A stretch of DNA of 64,000 nucleotides from Belliella pelovolcani (GCF_900156785.1 NZ_FTOP01000011.1:1-64000), one strand, 5' to 3'; shown: positions 24,001-33,874, counted from the stretch's first letter. The notes: generated from the letters alone by a model not told the origin. Program-made: numbers and translations.

Positions 24001-26420
24001 CACTTCTTTCTTTTTACTTCTGTGTAGATTCCAGCTACAAAGAGTAATAACCAAACATATTGAGCAGCCACATTGATGGATTTGGTTTTAAAATAACTTT
24101 GAGGTTCGAAACGTAGTTCTACTTCACTTTTACCATTCGGAACAACTAGCCCTCTGAGGAGATAATTGGTTCGTATTATTGGTGCTTCATCGTTGTTGAT
24201 GAAGGCTTTCCAGCCAGCAGGATAATAAATTTCTGAAAATACTACTAATCCTCCCTCACTTGCATCTACTTCATAGCGCATGATGTTAGGACTTTTATGT
24301 TTTAGACTGACAGTACCTACTCCAGCTGCTATTGTTCCAAATTCATCGGTATTGACAGTTGCCTCTATCTTGGTGTCAATCTCTGGAATCAGGCTGATCT
24401 CTTCATTGTTGGATTTGACATTTCGGATAAATTCTGGCATCCATGCATAGCCATTTGCCAGAGGGTTCTCAAATACGGCATTTTCACTTGGTCCTGCCAT
24501 AATATACTTGGTATTGAGCATATTCAAGGAGTGAAGACTTTCGAAATCAAAGTCTCCTGCCTGGGCTTTCTGGATAAATTGATTGATCTCTGGATTGATT
24601 ACATTTTCAATAAGTTCTTGGTAGCGTCTCATTTTTGCTCCATGATAGCCCCCAATGCTATTGAAATGATAAGAAGTACGTGCATCATTGAAGGGATTAT
24701 TCAAATTAAGCACCCTGAAATAATCTTCATCTTGAAGGATTTTTTTGTCAGCAGGAGTTGCAGCAAAGAATTGCTCAGAAGGGTTGTACTCGAATGAATC
24801 TGCATTTAAATAGCGCTTGTTGATCCACCACAAATCGACTGTTAAGATACCTGCGATAGCTATTCCTGCTAATTGTGTAGAAATTTTTTCTTTCAATGCC
24901 GCCCAAATTAAGACAGCTGATAAAGCTATGAAAACAAAACTTTTGAATGCACTACTTCTTAGCATGGCTTTTCGATCATCCTGAATGGCACCTATCAACC
25001 AATCAGGTAAGTTGGCATCAACAGGTGCTCTAAAGCCAAAAATGCCAGCTCCTAAAGCAAAAAGTAGTGCCAAACCTGCAGTGCTGCCCAGAGCAATGCC
25101 TAGGTTTTTATAAGTTTTTGAATTAATGGGTTGGGAAAAAACATTTTCTAGGCCTAGAATTCCCAAGACAGGAATTGCAAAAAGTGCTATACACAGTGCC
25201 ATAGAAACAGCTCTAAACTTATTGTATCCTGGAAGGTAGTCAAAAAGTGTGTAATTGAACCATTCAAGATTTTTGCCCCATGCCAAAAGCAATGAAATAA
25301 TGGTCATACTCAAGAAAGCGTACCTATAATTCTTAGGTGCATACATTAGTCCTAGCATAAAGAAAAAAAGCATGATGGCACCACCATAAATTGGCCCTCC
25401 TGTCCCTGGCTGATCTCCCCAATAGGTGGGTGCTCCTTCTACAAAACCTCTGATTTGTGCATTATCCACTCCATTGGAGCGGAGTGCTTGTTCGGTTTTC
25501 GAGTCTTTGCCCAAAGCCTCTCTACTTCCTCCACCATAGAAGTATGGAACGAGAAGTGTAAGCGTTTCAGCTTTCCCCTGGGACCAGTTGAAAGCATAGT
25601 CTTTATCAAGACCCTTCGCTCCGTCAGAAGTAGTATTGAGGTTGGATGGACCTCGCGTGGAGTATTGACCATATTCGTATACACTGATAAATCTACTGAT
25701 ATTACCACCTACAGCGATCAAAGCTCCTATTAGTAGAACAGTTGCGACTTTAGCGAACTCAGGTAATGCTTTTGCCCGTGCAGATTCAAATAGCACTGCA
25801 ATCAAATAGATGAATACAATAATGACCGTATAATAGGTGATCTGTATATGATTGAATTTTAATTGTAGGAGAAGACCAAGTGTGAAAAGGGCTAAGCCAA
25901 GAAGCTTCTTTTGTTGGAAGGCCAGATGAATGCCGGCTAAGATTAAAGGGATCAAACATATAGCCCAAATTTTGGCGTTGTGACCTGCTTCTAAACTAAT
26001 GATATGAAAAGTGTTGAAAGAAAACGCTATGCCTCCGATGATGGCAAACTCAGGTCTCACTTTGAAACTCAGTAGCAGGATGTACATGGCTACCATGCCA
26101 AAGAATAAAGAGTTGATTGGATGTGGTAGTCCTAAAGTCAATACTTTGGTGATATAATTGGTAATATCACCAGCAATCTCAAAACTGAGAAGATATGCTG
26201 GCATGCCACCAAACATGCTGTTGGACCAGAGCGCTTCCTGTCCTGTTTGTGCTCTATGATCTAGAATTTCTTTTGCTCCGCCCTCCCATTGAAGGATGTC
26301 ATTTTGGAAGATAATCTTGCCATCAAAAACAACAGGTGAGAAATAAAAAAGGGTGATCAGGTAGAAAATAACAATCCCAATAATGTGGGGTAAAAGGTCT
26401 TTCTTGAGGTTGATTTGCAT
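24000..26420 (-). CDS. YfhO-family multi-pass membrane protein
   Basis: An 806-residue protein with about 12 or more transmembrane helices in its first 500 residues and a large extracytoplasmic region (about 525-775), closing with a last helix. The start LPHIIGIVIFYLITLFYFSP, FNTFHIISLEAGHNAK and the late FSEIYYPAGWKAFIN are typical of the YfhO family, which resembles GT-C glycosyltransferases using polyprenyl-phosphate sugars and is linked to lipoteichoic-acid glycosylation in Firmicutes. In Bacteroidota the substrate is unknown. It leads the operon with the methyltransferase and GT4 enzyme. Confidence 0.88.
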   Translation of the reverse strand: MQINLKKDLLPHIIGIVIFYLITLFYFSPVVFDGKIIFQNDILQWEGGAKEILDHRAQTGQEALWSNSMFGGMPAYLLSFEIAGDITNYITKVLTLGLPHPINSLFFGMVAMYILLLSFKVRPEFAIIGGIAFSFNTFHIISLEAGHNAKIWAICLIPLILAGIHLAFQQKKLLGLALFTLGLLLQLKFNHIQITYYTVIIVFIYLIAVLFESARAKALPEFAKVATVLLIGALIAVGGNISRFISVYEYGQYSTRGPSNLNTTSDGAKGLDKDYAFNWSQGKAETLTLLVPYFYGGGSREALGKDSKTEQALRSNGVDNAQIRGFVEGAPTYWGDQPGTGGPIYGGAIMLFFFMLGLMYAPKNYRYAFLSMTIISLLLAWGKNLEWFNYTLFDYLPGYNKFRAVSMALCIALFAIPVLGILGLENVFSQPINSKTYKNLGIALGSTAGLALLFALGAGIFGFRAPVDANLPDWLIGAIQDDRKAMLRSSAFKSFVFIALSAVLIWAALKEKISTQLAGIAIAGILTVDLWWINKRYLNADSFEYNPSEQFFAATPADKKILQDEDYFRVLNLNNPFNDARTSYHFNSIGGYHGAKMRRYQELIENVINPEINQFIQKAQAGDFDFESLHSLNMLNTKYIMAGPSENAVFENPLANGYAWMPEFIRNVKSNNEEISLIPEIDTKIEATVNTDEFGTIAAGVGTVSLKHKSPNIMRYEVDASEGGLVVFSEIYYPAGWKAFINNDEAPIIRTNYLLRGLVVPNGKSEVELRFEPQSYFKTKSINVAAQYVWLLLFVAGIYTEVKRKK

Positions 26421-26583
26421 TTCTTTTCTTTTTACAAGTCAAATTACAGTCTGCAAATTAAACAATTAATAAGATTCTATTGCCTAAAAAATCAGATTAC
26501 CTGAAAAGCAATGATTTGGCCAAGGTACTTTAATCTGAATTTCAAAAGCTTGAGACTCCCTGCCCAAATCACAAATAAATTCC

Positions 26584-26591
26584 TATTTTTG
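26584..26591 (+). promoter_or_regulatory. Promoter -7 box of ffh
   Basis: TATTTTTG matches TAnnTTTG and lies 21 bp before the chosen ATG at 26613. Transcription should begin near 26598, leaving a leader of about 15 nt. This also argues against the longer in-frame start at 26511. Confidence 0.6.
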
Positions 26592-26612
26592 CACAAAATA
26601 GAATTAAAAGGC

Positions 26613-27950
26613 ATGTTTGATAATCTTAGTTTAAAATTAGATAAAGCTTTTAAGACCCTCAAGGGTACTGGAAAAATCACCGAAATAAACGTCGCTACCA
26701 CGGTCAAGGAAATCAGAAGAGCCTTGATAGATGCCGATGTGAATTATAAAGTTGCCAAAGAAGTCACTGATACAATCAAAGAGCAAGCGCTTGGAAGAGA
26801 TGTGTTGATTGCAGTTTCTCCTGGTCAGTTGTTGGTCAAGATCACCCAAGAAGAATTGACCAAGCTTATGGGTGGTACCAAGGTTGACGTCAATATCAAA
26901 GGTGACCCAGCGGTGGTTTTGATTTCTGGTTTGCAGGGATCTGGTAAGACTACTTTTTCCGGAAAATTTGCTAGCTATCTCAAAAAACAAGGTCGTCAAG
27001 TTTTGCTTGTTGCTTGTGATATCTACAGACCTGCTGCGATTGATCAGTTGAAAGTATTGGGTGAGCAGATCGGAGTGGAGGTCTATGCAGAACCTGAAAA
27101 TAAAAATGCCCTAGATATCGCAAATAATGCCATTGCATATGCGAAGAAAACAGGGAAGAAGACAGTAATTGTCGATACTGCAGGCCGCTTAGCAGTAGAC
27201 GAGCAGATGATGAACGAAATCGAAGCACTCAAAAAGGCTTTGAATCCATCAGAAACGCTATTCGTCGTCGACTCCATGACTGGTCAAGATGCGGTAAATA
27301 CGGCAAAAACTTTTGACGAGCGTCTAAATTTCGATGGCGTAGTATTGACCAAGCTAGATGGTGATACACGTGGTGGTGCGGCCATATCCATTCGCCACGT
27401 CGTGAACAAGCCAATCAAGTTCATCTCCACAGGAGAGAAAATGGAGAATTTGGATGTGTTTCACCCAGATAGGATGGCACAGAGAATTCTTGGTATGGGT
27501 GATGTGATCTCTTTGGTAGAGCGTGCTCAGCAGACATTTGACGAGGTCGAAGCCAAGAGAATCAATGCCAAAATCAGAAAGAATCAATTCAACTTTGATG
27601 ATTTCCTTTCTCAACTTGAGCAAATCAAAAAAATGGGGAATATTAAAGACCTGATGGGTATGATTCCTGGAATGGGTAAAGCCATGAAAGGCCTAGATAT
27701 AGATGATGATTCTTTCAAACCAATAGAAGCAATCATTAGGAGTATGACACCAATGGAAAGAGAAAATCCTGATGTGATAGATGGAAGCAGAAGAAAGCGT
27801 ATTGCAACAGGAAGTGGTAGGTCAATCACAGAAGTGAATAATCTGATGAAGCAGTTTGGTGATATGCGTAAGCTAATGAAACAAATGAACAAAATGGGTG
27901 GTGCTCAGAAAGCATTGGGGAATATCATGCCTAAAATGGGTAGGAGATAA
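26613..27950 (+). CDS. ffh: Signal recognition particle protein Ffh
   Basis: The product is 445 residues from the ATG at 26613 (MFDNLSLKLDKAFKTLKG), the universal Ffh start. The earlier in-frame start at 26511 adds 34 residues not found in the family and lies upstream of the promoter box. It has an N helical bundle (1-85), a GTPase G domain with GLQGSGKTT, DTAGR and TKLDGD, and a Met-rich M domain (about 300-445) that binds SRP RNA and signal sequences. It delivers nascent membrane proteins to FtsY. It is divergent from the YfhO operon and has a terminator after the stop. Confidence 0.97.
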   Translation: MFDNLSLKLDKAFKTLKGTGKITEINVATTVKEIRRALIDADVNYKVAKEVTDTIKEQALGRDVLIAVSPGQLLVKITQEELTKLMGGTKVDVNIKGDPAVVLISGLQGSGKTTFSGKFASYLKKQGRQVLLVACDIYRPAAIDQLKVLGEQIGVEVYAEPENKNALDIANNAIAYAKKTGKKTVIVDTAGRLAVDEQMMNEIEALKKALNPSETLFVVDSMTGQDAVNTAKTFDERLNFDGVVLTKLDGDTRGGAAISIRHVVNKPIKFISTGEKMENLDVFHPDRMAQRILGMGDVISLVERAQQTFDEVEAKRINAKIRKNQFNFDDFLSQLEQIKKMGNIKDLMGMIPGMGKAMKGLDIDDDSFKPIEAIIRSMTPMERENPDVIDGSRRKRIATGSGRSITEVNNLMKQFGDMRKLMKQMNKMGGAQKALGNIMPKMGRR

Positions 27951-27995
27951 GTAGTTTGATCTTAATTCAAAAAGCTTATTTCGAAAATTGTAATC

Positions 27996-28029
27996 AAAAG
28001 AGGTTATTGGATTCCAATGACCTTTTTTA
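27996..28029. terminator. Terminator between ffh and dprA
   Basis: GGTTATTGG (28002-28010) pairs with CCAATGACC (28014-28022) around a three-base loop, with one internal mismatch. An A-run precedes and a T-run follows, so it can serve both convergent genes. Confidence 0.7.
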
Positions 28030-28031
28030 TT

Positions 28032-29147
28032 TTAAATTAAACTATACCTTTTCCCTGGAAGAGATCTGATCATACCTTCAAACTCCAAGTTGAGGAGTTT
28101 TGAAGCGAGAATAGGAAGACTTATTTCAGTGAGCATGGCTAGTTGATCTATTTCTATACTTTGCTTTTCTTTGATCAATTTTAGAATATGCTGGTCTTCC
28201 ACTGGTAGCATTGACCAATTTTTTTCTTTACTAAATTGACTTTCATTTGGGTTTTCTTTAGACCATGATAGCGCTTCTTCTATGTCTTTTATTCCTGTAT
28301 AGATGGACGCTTTCATCTTACTGATAAGTTTATTGCAGCCCTCGCTATGTTGAGATTGTAGGTTGCCAGGTACTGCAAATACCTCTTTATTGTACCCATA
28401 GGCTATTTCGGCGGTAATCAAAGCACCGCCTTTGATAGCTGCTTCTACCACTATTAATGCATCGGACATTCCTGCGATCAGTCTATTTCGCTGCGGGAAG
28501 TTACTTGGATGCATAGTTGTTCCTGGAGCATACTCACTTGCAAGTCCCCCAAATTGGCACATTTCTTTTGCTGTACTTTTGTGTATGGCAGGATAGATAT
28601 TGTCTACAGATGATCCCATAAAAGCTATGGTAGGTAGGCCATTTTGCAATGCTGCTCGGTGTGCATCGATATCAATTCCGTAAGCTAAGCCGCTTATAAT
28701 CGTAGGTTGATAAGGTGTGAGTTCTTCAATGATTTTTTTTGTCACAGCACGACCATATTCTGTACAGCTCCTTGTGCCGACGATACCAATGCTTCTGGCA
28801 GGATTGAGATCGCAAGTGCCTTTTTTATAAATGACTAAAGGGAAATCATCAATGCCTTTAAATCTTAATGGATAGTCAATGGATGAAAATGTACTGACTT
28901 GAATATCTTTCTTCAGGCAGTCATTGAGTATTTTGTCAGCAAGAGGTAAGTTTTTCTCGAATTGATTCCTGATTTCAACAACTTTATTGCTGATTCTAGA
29001 TATTTTGGAGGCTTTGCCTTTTGAAATGTTTAAAAAACCTTGTGCATCTCCAGCATAGGCAAGAATACTTCTAAAAACGGCGGGGCCAATTTTAGGAACC
29101 AAGCTGAGTGCTAATTCATGAAGGGTTGTTTCATTCAGGCTTGACAT
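28032..29147 (-). CDS. dprA: DNA-processing protein DprA
   Basis: The product is 371 residues. An N-terminal SAM/helix-hairpin-helix-like region is followed by the Rossmann-type DprA core: GIVGTRSCTEYG, SGLAYGIDIDAHRAAL, GSSVDNIYP, PQRNRLIAGMSDALIVVEA and GALITAEIAYGYNKEVFAVPG. A C-terminal winged-helix domain completes it. DprA loads RecA on incoming single-stranded DNA during natural transformation and is widespread even in species not known to be competent. It overlaps the merR-type gene by 17 bases and is co-transcribed with it. Confidence 0.95.
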   Translation of the reverse strand: MSSLNETTLHELALSLVPKIGPAVFRSILAYAGDAQGFLNISKGKASKISRISNKVVEIRNQFEKNLPLADKILNDCLKKDIQVSTFSSIDYPLRFKGIDDFPLVIYKKGTCDLNPARSIGIVGTRSCTEYGRAVTKKIIEELTPYQPTIISGLAYGIDIDAHRAALQNGLPTIAFMGSSVDNIYPAIHKSTAKEMCQFGGLASEYAPGTTMHPSNFPQRNRLIAGMSDALIVVEAAIKGGALITAEIAYGYNKEVFAVPGNLQSQHSEGCNKLISKMKASIYTGIKDIEEALSWSKENPNESQFSKEKNWSMLPVEDQHILKLIKEKQSIEIDQLAMLTEISLPILASKLLNLEFEGMIRSLPGKRYSLI

Positions 29148-29481
29148 GCATGGAATCTCTGATTTCGGTTAAAAATTTCTTCATTTGATGAAGTTTATCA
29201 ATCATATGAACTTTGTCAAAAACTTTGTTTTGGTCTTTTTTGATAGCTTCTTGCGCACCTTGAAGCGTAAAGCCTTTTACTTTGACCAACTGATAGATAT
29301 ATCTGATTTTCTCAATATCTTCTTTGGTGAAACGTCTGTTTCCTTTTTTGTCCTTCTTGGGATTGATCATATCAAATTCTCCTTCCCAGTAACGGATCAG
29401 TGAAGGCGCTACTTTGAACATGGTTGCTACTTCTCCGATGGAGTAATATTTTTTCTCTATTTCACGCTCTTTGTATGGCAC
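29131..29481 (-). CDS. Short MerR-family regulator
   Basis: A 116-residue protein starting at GTG. The MerR DNA-binding helix-turn-helix is at residues 12-32 (YSIGEVATMFKVAPSLIRYWE), followed by the wing NPKKDKKGNRRFTKEDIEKI and a coiled-coil helix. No ligand-binding domain or metal-binding cysteines are present, so it is a MerR/SoxR-type protein reduced to DNA-binding and dimer helix. It overlaps dprA by 17 bases; this pairing recurs in Bacteroidota as far as I know. The promoter box TAAATTTG is on the minus strand at 29511-29504. Confidence 0.88.
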   Translation of the reverse strand: MPYKEREIEKKYYSIGEVATMFKVAPSLIRYWEGEFDMINPKKDKKGNRRFTKEDIEKIRYIYQLVKVKGFTLQGAQEAIKKDQNKVFDKVHMIDKLHQMKKFLTEIRDSMHVKPE

Positions 29482-29503
29482 TTTTCTTCAGGTTTTACTT
29501 GAT

Positions 29504-29511
29504 CAAATTTA
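29504..29511 (-). promoter_or_regulatory. Promoter -7 box of the merR-dprA unit
   Basis: On the minus strand TAAATTTG matches TAnnTTTG. It would start transcription close to 29497, about 16 nt before the GTG start at 29481. No clear -33 TTTG is seen. Confidence 0.5.
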
Positions 29512-29577
29512 GAAAAATATTTGATAATCTTGAAAAATGATTTATTCACATCCAAATCTAGTCGATTCATCCATTTT

Positions 29578-29612
29578 TTTGGTGTTAATTCTACAAATAG
29601 CCTTATATTTTG
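29578..29612 (+). promoter_or_regulatory. Candidate promoter of the large SprB-repeat protein gene
   Basis: TTTG (29578-29581) is followed after 22 bases by TATATTTTG (29604-29612), which is the -7 consensus with one extra base. Transcription would start near 29619, about 23 nt before the ATG at 29642. Confidence 0.4.
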
Positions 29613-29641
29613 AGCTTGAAATACTTTAATCCTCATATTAG

Positions 29642-32600
29642 ATGCAAAAACTTACCCGCATAAGTGCAATATTTTTTTTCCTCGCTATGAGTCTGTCTAC
29701 ACTTACGATGGGACAAGTATCGACTGTAGGTAAGGAGTTTTGGGTTGGGTTTATGGAGAATAATGGAGCTGCAAACGCCAGAGATATAGGAGTTTTAGTA
29801 ATAACAGCAGCAGAGCAATCAACTGGTGTTGTAGAGTACGCTGGTAGAACAGTTAATTTTGATTTAGCAGAAGGAGAGGAGTTTTTCTATCGAATTGAGG
29901 ATTTTGATATACTTCATAGAAATAATGACATTACAGAAAATAAAGGTGTCAGGATTGTTTCCTCTGGTAATATTTCTGTTTATGCTTTCAATGATCGATT
30001 TAGAAGTGCTGACGGCACAGTAGTGTTACCTATATCTACTTTAGGAAAGGAATATTACATTACATCTCATTTTGAAAATGTAACAGCGCCAACAACTTTT
30101 AATGCCAATATCAATAATGAAAGTTTACTATTGGTAGTGGCCGTAGAAGATAATACACAGATTGAAATCACCCCAAGTAGAAATGCTCTCGGTAGACCGG
30201 GAGGTGTTCCTTATAATATTACATTGAATACTGGCCAATCCTATCAGTTGAAGGCAAGAGAAGATCTTACTGGTTCGCGAGTGAGAGTAGTTGGTGATAA
30301 TGCCAATGATTGTAAAAATATAGCTGTATTTGGAGGTAATAAGTGGACTCAGGTAGGAAATTGTGGTCAAGCTAATGACCATCTTTTTCAACAGGCTTAT
30401 CCAGTTAATACTTGGGGAGACGAATTTTTGCATACTCCACTTTTGGGTAGAACATCTGGAGAGTTAGTCAAGGTATTGGCTTCTGAGGATAATACCCAAA
30501 TTACAATCAATGGCACACCAAGAGGTGTCATCAATGCTGGTGAGTTTATTTCAGTGGATTTCTTTCACACTGAATCAGCTTTTATAACAGGTAATAAACC
30601 TATCTCCGTCACAGGCTTTGCTAAAAGTATGGACTGTAATCTTCCTGGGCCTGGTGCTGACAATGGTGACCCTTTCATGATTACTTATAGTCCTAATCAG
30701 CAACTTCTTACCCAAGTTACCTTTAATGCAATTCAATTAGAAGAAATTAGAAATCATTATGTCAATGTAATTACAGCGACTGCGGCTGCTGGAAATACTT
30801 TTTTAGATGGTCAAAACATTGGGAACCAATTCACTCCGTTTCCATCTAATACAGACTATTCATTCGCAAGGGTTCAGATTTCTTCGGGAGTTCACCGACT
30901 CATCAATGCGGATGGTTTTATAGGTTATGTTTATGGCTTTGGACCTATAGAATCATACGGTTACGCTGTGGGAGCAAGTCTGGAAAATTTAAATTTCGAA
31001 GTTGTTCCTGAGTATGATTTTGAAGTAGACGGTGATAATGTTGCTTGTCTCAATCAAAGTGCAGTTTGGGAGATTAATCCAGAAAATGAAATATTCACCT
31101 TTTTTACTTGGAATTTTGGTGATGGTTCGCCAATTCAGGAAGGGAAAAATGTAACCCATACATTTACGCAGGCAGGTACCTATGAAGTGCTAGTAACGGC
31201 ATCAATTAGTGATGATAGTTGTGATCAACAGGAGGAAGTTAGATTTGAGGTGTTGGTTGAAGAATATGTCAGAGAAATAGTAGGTCCAAATAGCGTATGT
31301 CCAGATATTGATGAAATCATTTACACAATCGATTCTGATCAACCAATTTCAAAAATTGATTGGCGTGTAGAAGGAGGTGAAATCATCGATGATACGGAAG
31401 AGACTGTTACCATCAGATGGGGCCCTGCTAACCCTAATGCTAGACTGTTTGCAATTCCTTATAATTTGCAGGGATGTCCAGGAGAGGAAATCGAACTTTC
31501 TGTTGTTATCAATAATCAAATACAGCCTAAAATGGCCATTGGAGATGAAGAAATCTGTTTTGATGGCAGTACAATTTATGAATATACTGTAGCAGAGTTT
31601 GTCAATGGTAGAGGCTATGAATGGTTTATCATAGGTGGTGATATTATTGGCTCAAATGAAAATAGTACTGTAGATGTAAATTGGAGTATCCCAGGTACTA
31701 CGGGGCAATTATGGTATAGAGAGTATAGTTTGATCAATGATGATTGTGAAGGAGAATCGCCTATTTTGGATGTGACAATTAATAATGTCTTCACTGCTGT
31801 CATCGATGGTACAACAGATATTTTGTGTTTTGGAGAAGAGACTGGCAATATCAGTGTTACAGTGACTGGTGGGACAGCACCATATACTTTTGAATGGTCC
31901 CATGACCCTAGTCTCAATGCTCCGTTTGCTCCAGATGTTACAGCTGGAGTTTACAGTGTTTTGATTACAGATAGTTTTGGCTGTGAGATCCTTTTGGATA
32001 ATATTGAAGTCAATGAGCCGCCATTGTTAGAATTAAATGGAGCAATAGAAACAGTACCGACTACTTGCTTCGGAAGAGCTGATGGGGAAGCTAGGATACG
32101 CGTCCAAGGAGGAGTAGCTCCATATCAAATTAACATAACTACAAGTAGCATCAGCGGAGACTTGATCAGTCTTTTTGAATTGGAAGGTAGAGATTATGAT
32201 TTAGAAATTACGGATTCCAATGGATGTATTATTCCTGTGAATTTTACAATAGAATCACCATTACCTCTGGAAGTAGCTGTAAGGATAGAAAAGTTGGCTT
32301 GTCCGGGAGAGTCAAATGGAGAACTGTTCGCAGAGCCAAGTGGAGGTAATGGGCCATTTTCCTATACCTGGACATTAGATGGTTCTGATGAACCATTATT
32401 GATTGGAGTGCCAAGAGGTGTTCATGATGTAACGGTGGTAGACAGCAGGGGCTGCATTAGCTTTGGTTCAGGTGAGATGTTTGAAGATGATCCAATCGTA
32501 AGGATGCCTACTGGTTTTAATCCTAAAGAAGGACCATATCAAGCAGTTTCAAATTGTAACTTGTCATTTGAAATCAAAGTTTATAACCGTTGGGGAGAGT

Positions 32601-32752
32601 TGATTTACTTTGGTCCAGTAGGATGGGATGGGACTTTGGAAGGAAATGATGCTCCAGTAGGTACTTACTCCTATTCCATGGTATACAATTATATTTTGAA
32701 TGGTGACCCTAAATCTGGCCAAGTAAGCGGTAATTTCTCTTTGGTTAGATAG
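29642..32752 (+). CDS. Secreted IgGFc-binding-like/PKD/SprB-repeat protein with type B T9SS signal
   Basis: A 1036-residue surface or secreted protein. It has a Sec signal peptide (1-24), then a roughly 430-residue region starting GKEFWVGFMENN that resembles the IgGFc-binding N-terminal domain. A PKD domain (FTWNFGDGSPIQEGKNVTHT, about 480-545) and Ig-like segments follow. SprB-type repeats come next, marked by CFGEETGNISVTVTGGTAPY and similar blocks at about 730-940. A C-terminal gliding-motility-type domain with IKVYNRWGELIYFGPVGWDG ends the protein, the type B sorting signal for the type IX system. The usual NGDGxND loop of that domain is absent. It probably acts in adhesion or motility. 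Confidence 0.85.
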   Translation: MQKLTRISAIFFFLAMSLSTLTMGQVSTVGKEFWVGFMENNGAANARDIGVLVITAAEQSTGVVEYAGRTVNFDLAEGEEFFYRIEDFDILHRNNDITENKGVRIVSSGNISVYAFNDRFRSADGTVVLPISTLGKEYYITSHFENVTAPTTFNANINNESLLLVVAVEDNTQIEITPSRNALGRPGGVPYNITLNTGQSYQLKAREDLTGSRVRVVGDNANDCKNIAVFGGNKWTQVGNCGQANDHLFQQAYPVNTWGDEFLHTPLLGRTSGELVKVLASEDNTQITINGTPRGVINAGEFISVDFFHTESAFITGNKPISVTGFAKSMDCNLPGPGADNGDPFMITYSPNQQLLTQVTFNAIQLEEIRNHYVNVITATAAAGNTFLDGQNIGNQFTPFPSNTDYSFARVQISSGVHRLINADGFIGYVYGFGPIESYGYAVGASLENLNFEVVPEYDFEVDGDNVACLNQSAVWEINPENEIFTFFTWNFGDGSPIQEGKNVTHTFTQAGTYEVLVTASISDDSCDQQEEVRFEVLVEEYVREIVGPNSVCPDIDEIIYTIDSDQPISKIDWRVEGGEIIDDTEETVTIRWGPANPNARLFAIPYNLQGCPGEEIELSVVINNQIQPKMAIGDEEICFDGSTIYEYTVAEFVNGRGYEWFIIGGDIIGSNENSTVDVNWSIPGTTGQLWYREYSLINDDCEGESPILDVTINNVFTAVIDGTTDILCFGEETGNISVTVTGGTAPYTFEWSHDPSLNAPFAPDVTAGVYSVLITDSFGCEILLDNIEVNEPPLLELNGAIETVPTTCFGRADGEARIRVQGGVAPYQINITTSSISGDLISLFELEGRDYDLEITDSNGCIIPVNFTIESPLPLEVAVRIEKLACPGESNGELFAEPSGGNGPFSYTWTLDGSDEPLLIGVPRGVHDVTVVDSRGCISFGSGEMFEDDPIVRMPTGFNPKEGPYQAVSNCNLSFEIKVYNRWGELIYFGPVGWDGTLEGNDAPVGTYSYSMVYNYILNGDPKSGQVSGNFSLVR

Positions 32753-32790
32753 TTTTGGGCTTCACAGTTCGGTCTTTTGATGAATCTGTG

Positions 32791-32798
32791 TATACTTG
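32791..32798 (+). promoter_or_regulatory. Candidate -7 box of galE
   Basis: TATACTTG differs from TAnnTTTG by one base and lies 21 bp before the galE ATG at 32819. A TTTG is present at 32776-32779 but at short spacing. Confidence 0.35.
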
Positions 32799-32818
32799 CA
32801 TACCATTAAACCAATAAC

Positions 32819-33838
32819 ATGAAGAACATTTTAATAACAGGCGGTGCTGGATATATAGGATCTCACACTGCTGTAGCATTGATAAACTCAGGTTTTGAGC
32901 CTATCATCATTGATAATTTTTCAAATTCAGAAAAATGTGTTCTGAAAGGCTTGAAAAAAATATTAGGCAGGGATGTTATGACATATGAAGGCGATTGTAA
33001 TGATCGTGTTTTAGTGGGGAAAATTTTTTCAGAGAATCAAATTTCTGGAGTAATCCATTTTGCTGCTAGTAAGGCAGTTGGAGAAAGTACCCAAATACCC
33101 TTAGCTTATTACGCTAATAACATCGGATCTTTACTGGTGATATTAGAGGTGATGCAAGAACATGGAGTAAAAAATCTGGTGTTTTCTTCTTCTTGTACTG
33201 TGTATGGTCAACCGGATGAATTACCAGTGTTAGAAAGTACACCAAGAAAAGAAGCAGAAAGTCCTTATGGTAATACAAAGAAGATTTGCGAAGATATTCT
33301 TCATGATTATATCAAAAGTAAAGCTAGTGCAAGAATAATATCACTGAGGTATTTTAACCCTGTAGGCGCCCATCCTTCTTCTGAGATAGGAGAGCTTCCT
33401 TTGGGTGTTCCTGCCAATTTAATTCCTTTTGTCACCCAAACAGCTGTAGGAATTCGAGAGAAGTTGACCGTTTTTGGTGATGATTATGATACCAAAGATG
33501 GAACTTGTGTGCGTGATTATATTCACGTATTGGACTTGGCAGATGCACATGTGAAATCATTAGAATACCTTGATAAGCAATCAGATTGCTTCATTGACAC
33601 TTTCAATGTGGGAACAGGGCAAGGGAATACTGTTTTAGAAGTGATCAATACTTTCGAGAAGGTATCGGAGAGAAAACTCAATTATCAAATTGGACCAAGA
33701 CGTGCTGGAGATATAGAGAAAGTGTGGGCAAATACTGATAAGGTGAATACAGTACTTGGCTGGAGTGCTCAATATAATCTAGAAGATTCATTAAGAGATT
33801 CCTGGAATTGGCAAAAAAGGCTTTCTGGGATTGAGTAA
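32819..33838 (+). CDS. galE: UDP-glucose 4-epimerase
   Basis: A 339-residue enzyme with the extended short-chain dehydrogenase fold. It has the NAD-binding GGAGYIGSHTAVALINSGF at the N-terminus, the DNFSNS loop, SSSCTVYG, and catalytic Tyr/Lys in SPYGNTKK. RYFNPVGAHPSSEIGE and the RAGDIEKVWAN C-terminal part match GalE. It interconverts UDP-glucose and UDP-galactose for galactose use and envelope glycan building. It is a single gene, separated from the secreted protein upstream and from the convergent tRNA genes downstream. Confidence 0.96.
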   Translation: MKNILITGGAGYIGSHTAVALINSGFEPIIIDNFSNSEKCVLKGLKKILGRDVMTYEGDCNDRVLVGKIFSENQISGVIHFAASKAVGESTQIPLAYYANNIGSLLVILEVMQEHGVKNLVFSSSCTVYGQPDELPVLESTPRKEAESPYGNTKKICEDILHDYIKSKASARIISLRYFNPVGAHPSSEIGELPLGVPANLIPFVTQTAVGIREKLTVFGDDYDTKDGTCVRDYIHVLDLADAHVKSLEYLDKQSDCFIDTFNVGTGQGNTVLEVINTFEKVSERKLNYQIGPRRAGDIEKVWANTDKVNTVLGWSAQYNLEDSLRDSWNWQKRLSGIE

Positions 33839-33842
33839 AAAC

Positions 33843-33870
33843 AAAAAAGTCTCAAGTGTAAACTTGAGAC
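33843..33870 (-). terminator. Terminator of the tRNA-Asp transcript
   Basis: GTCTCAAGT (33849-33857) pairs perfectly with ACTTGAGAC (33862-33870). On the minus strand a run of six T follows the hairpin, so it terminates the tandem tRNA transcript. In the plus direction there is no T-run, so it is less likely to serve galE. Confidence 0.75.
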
Positions 33871-33874
33871 TCTG

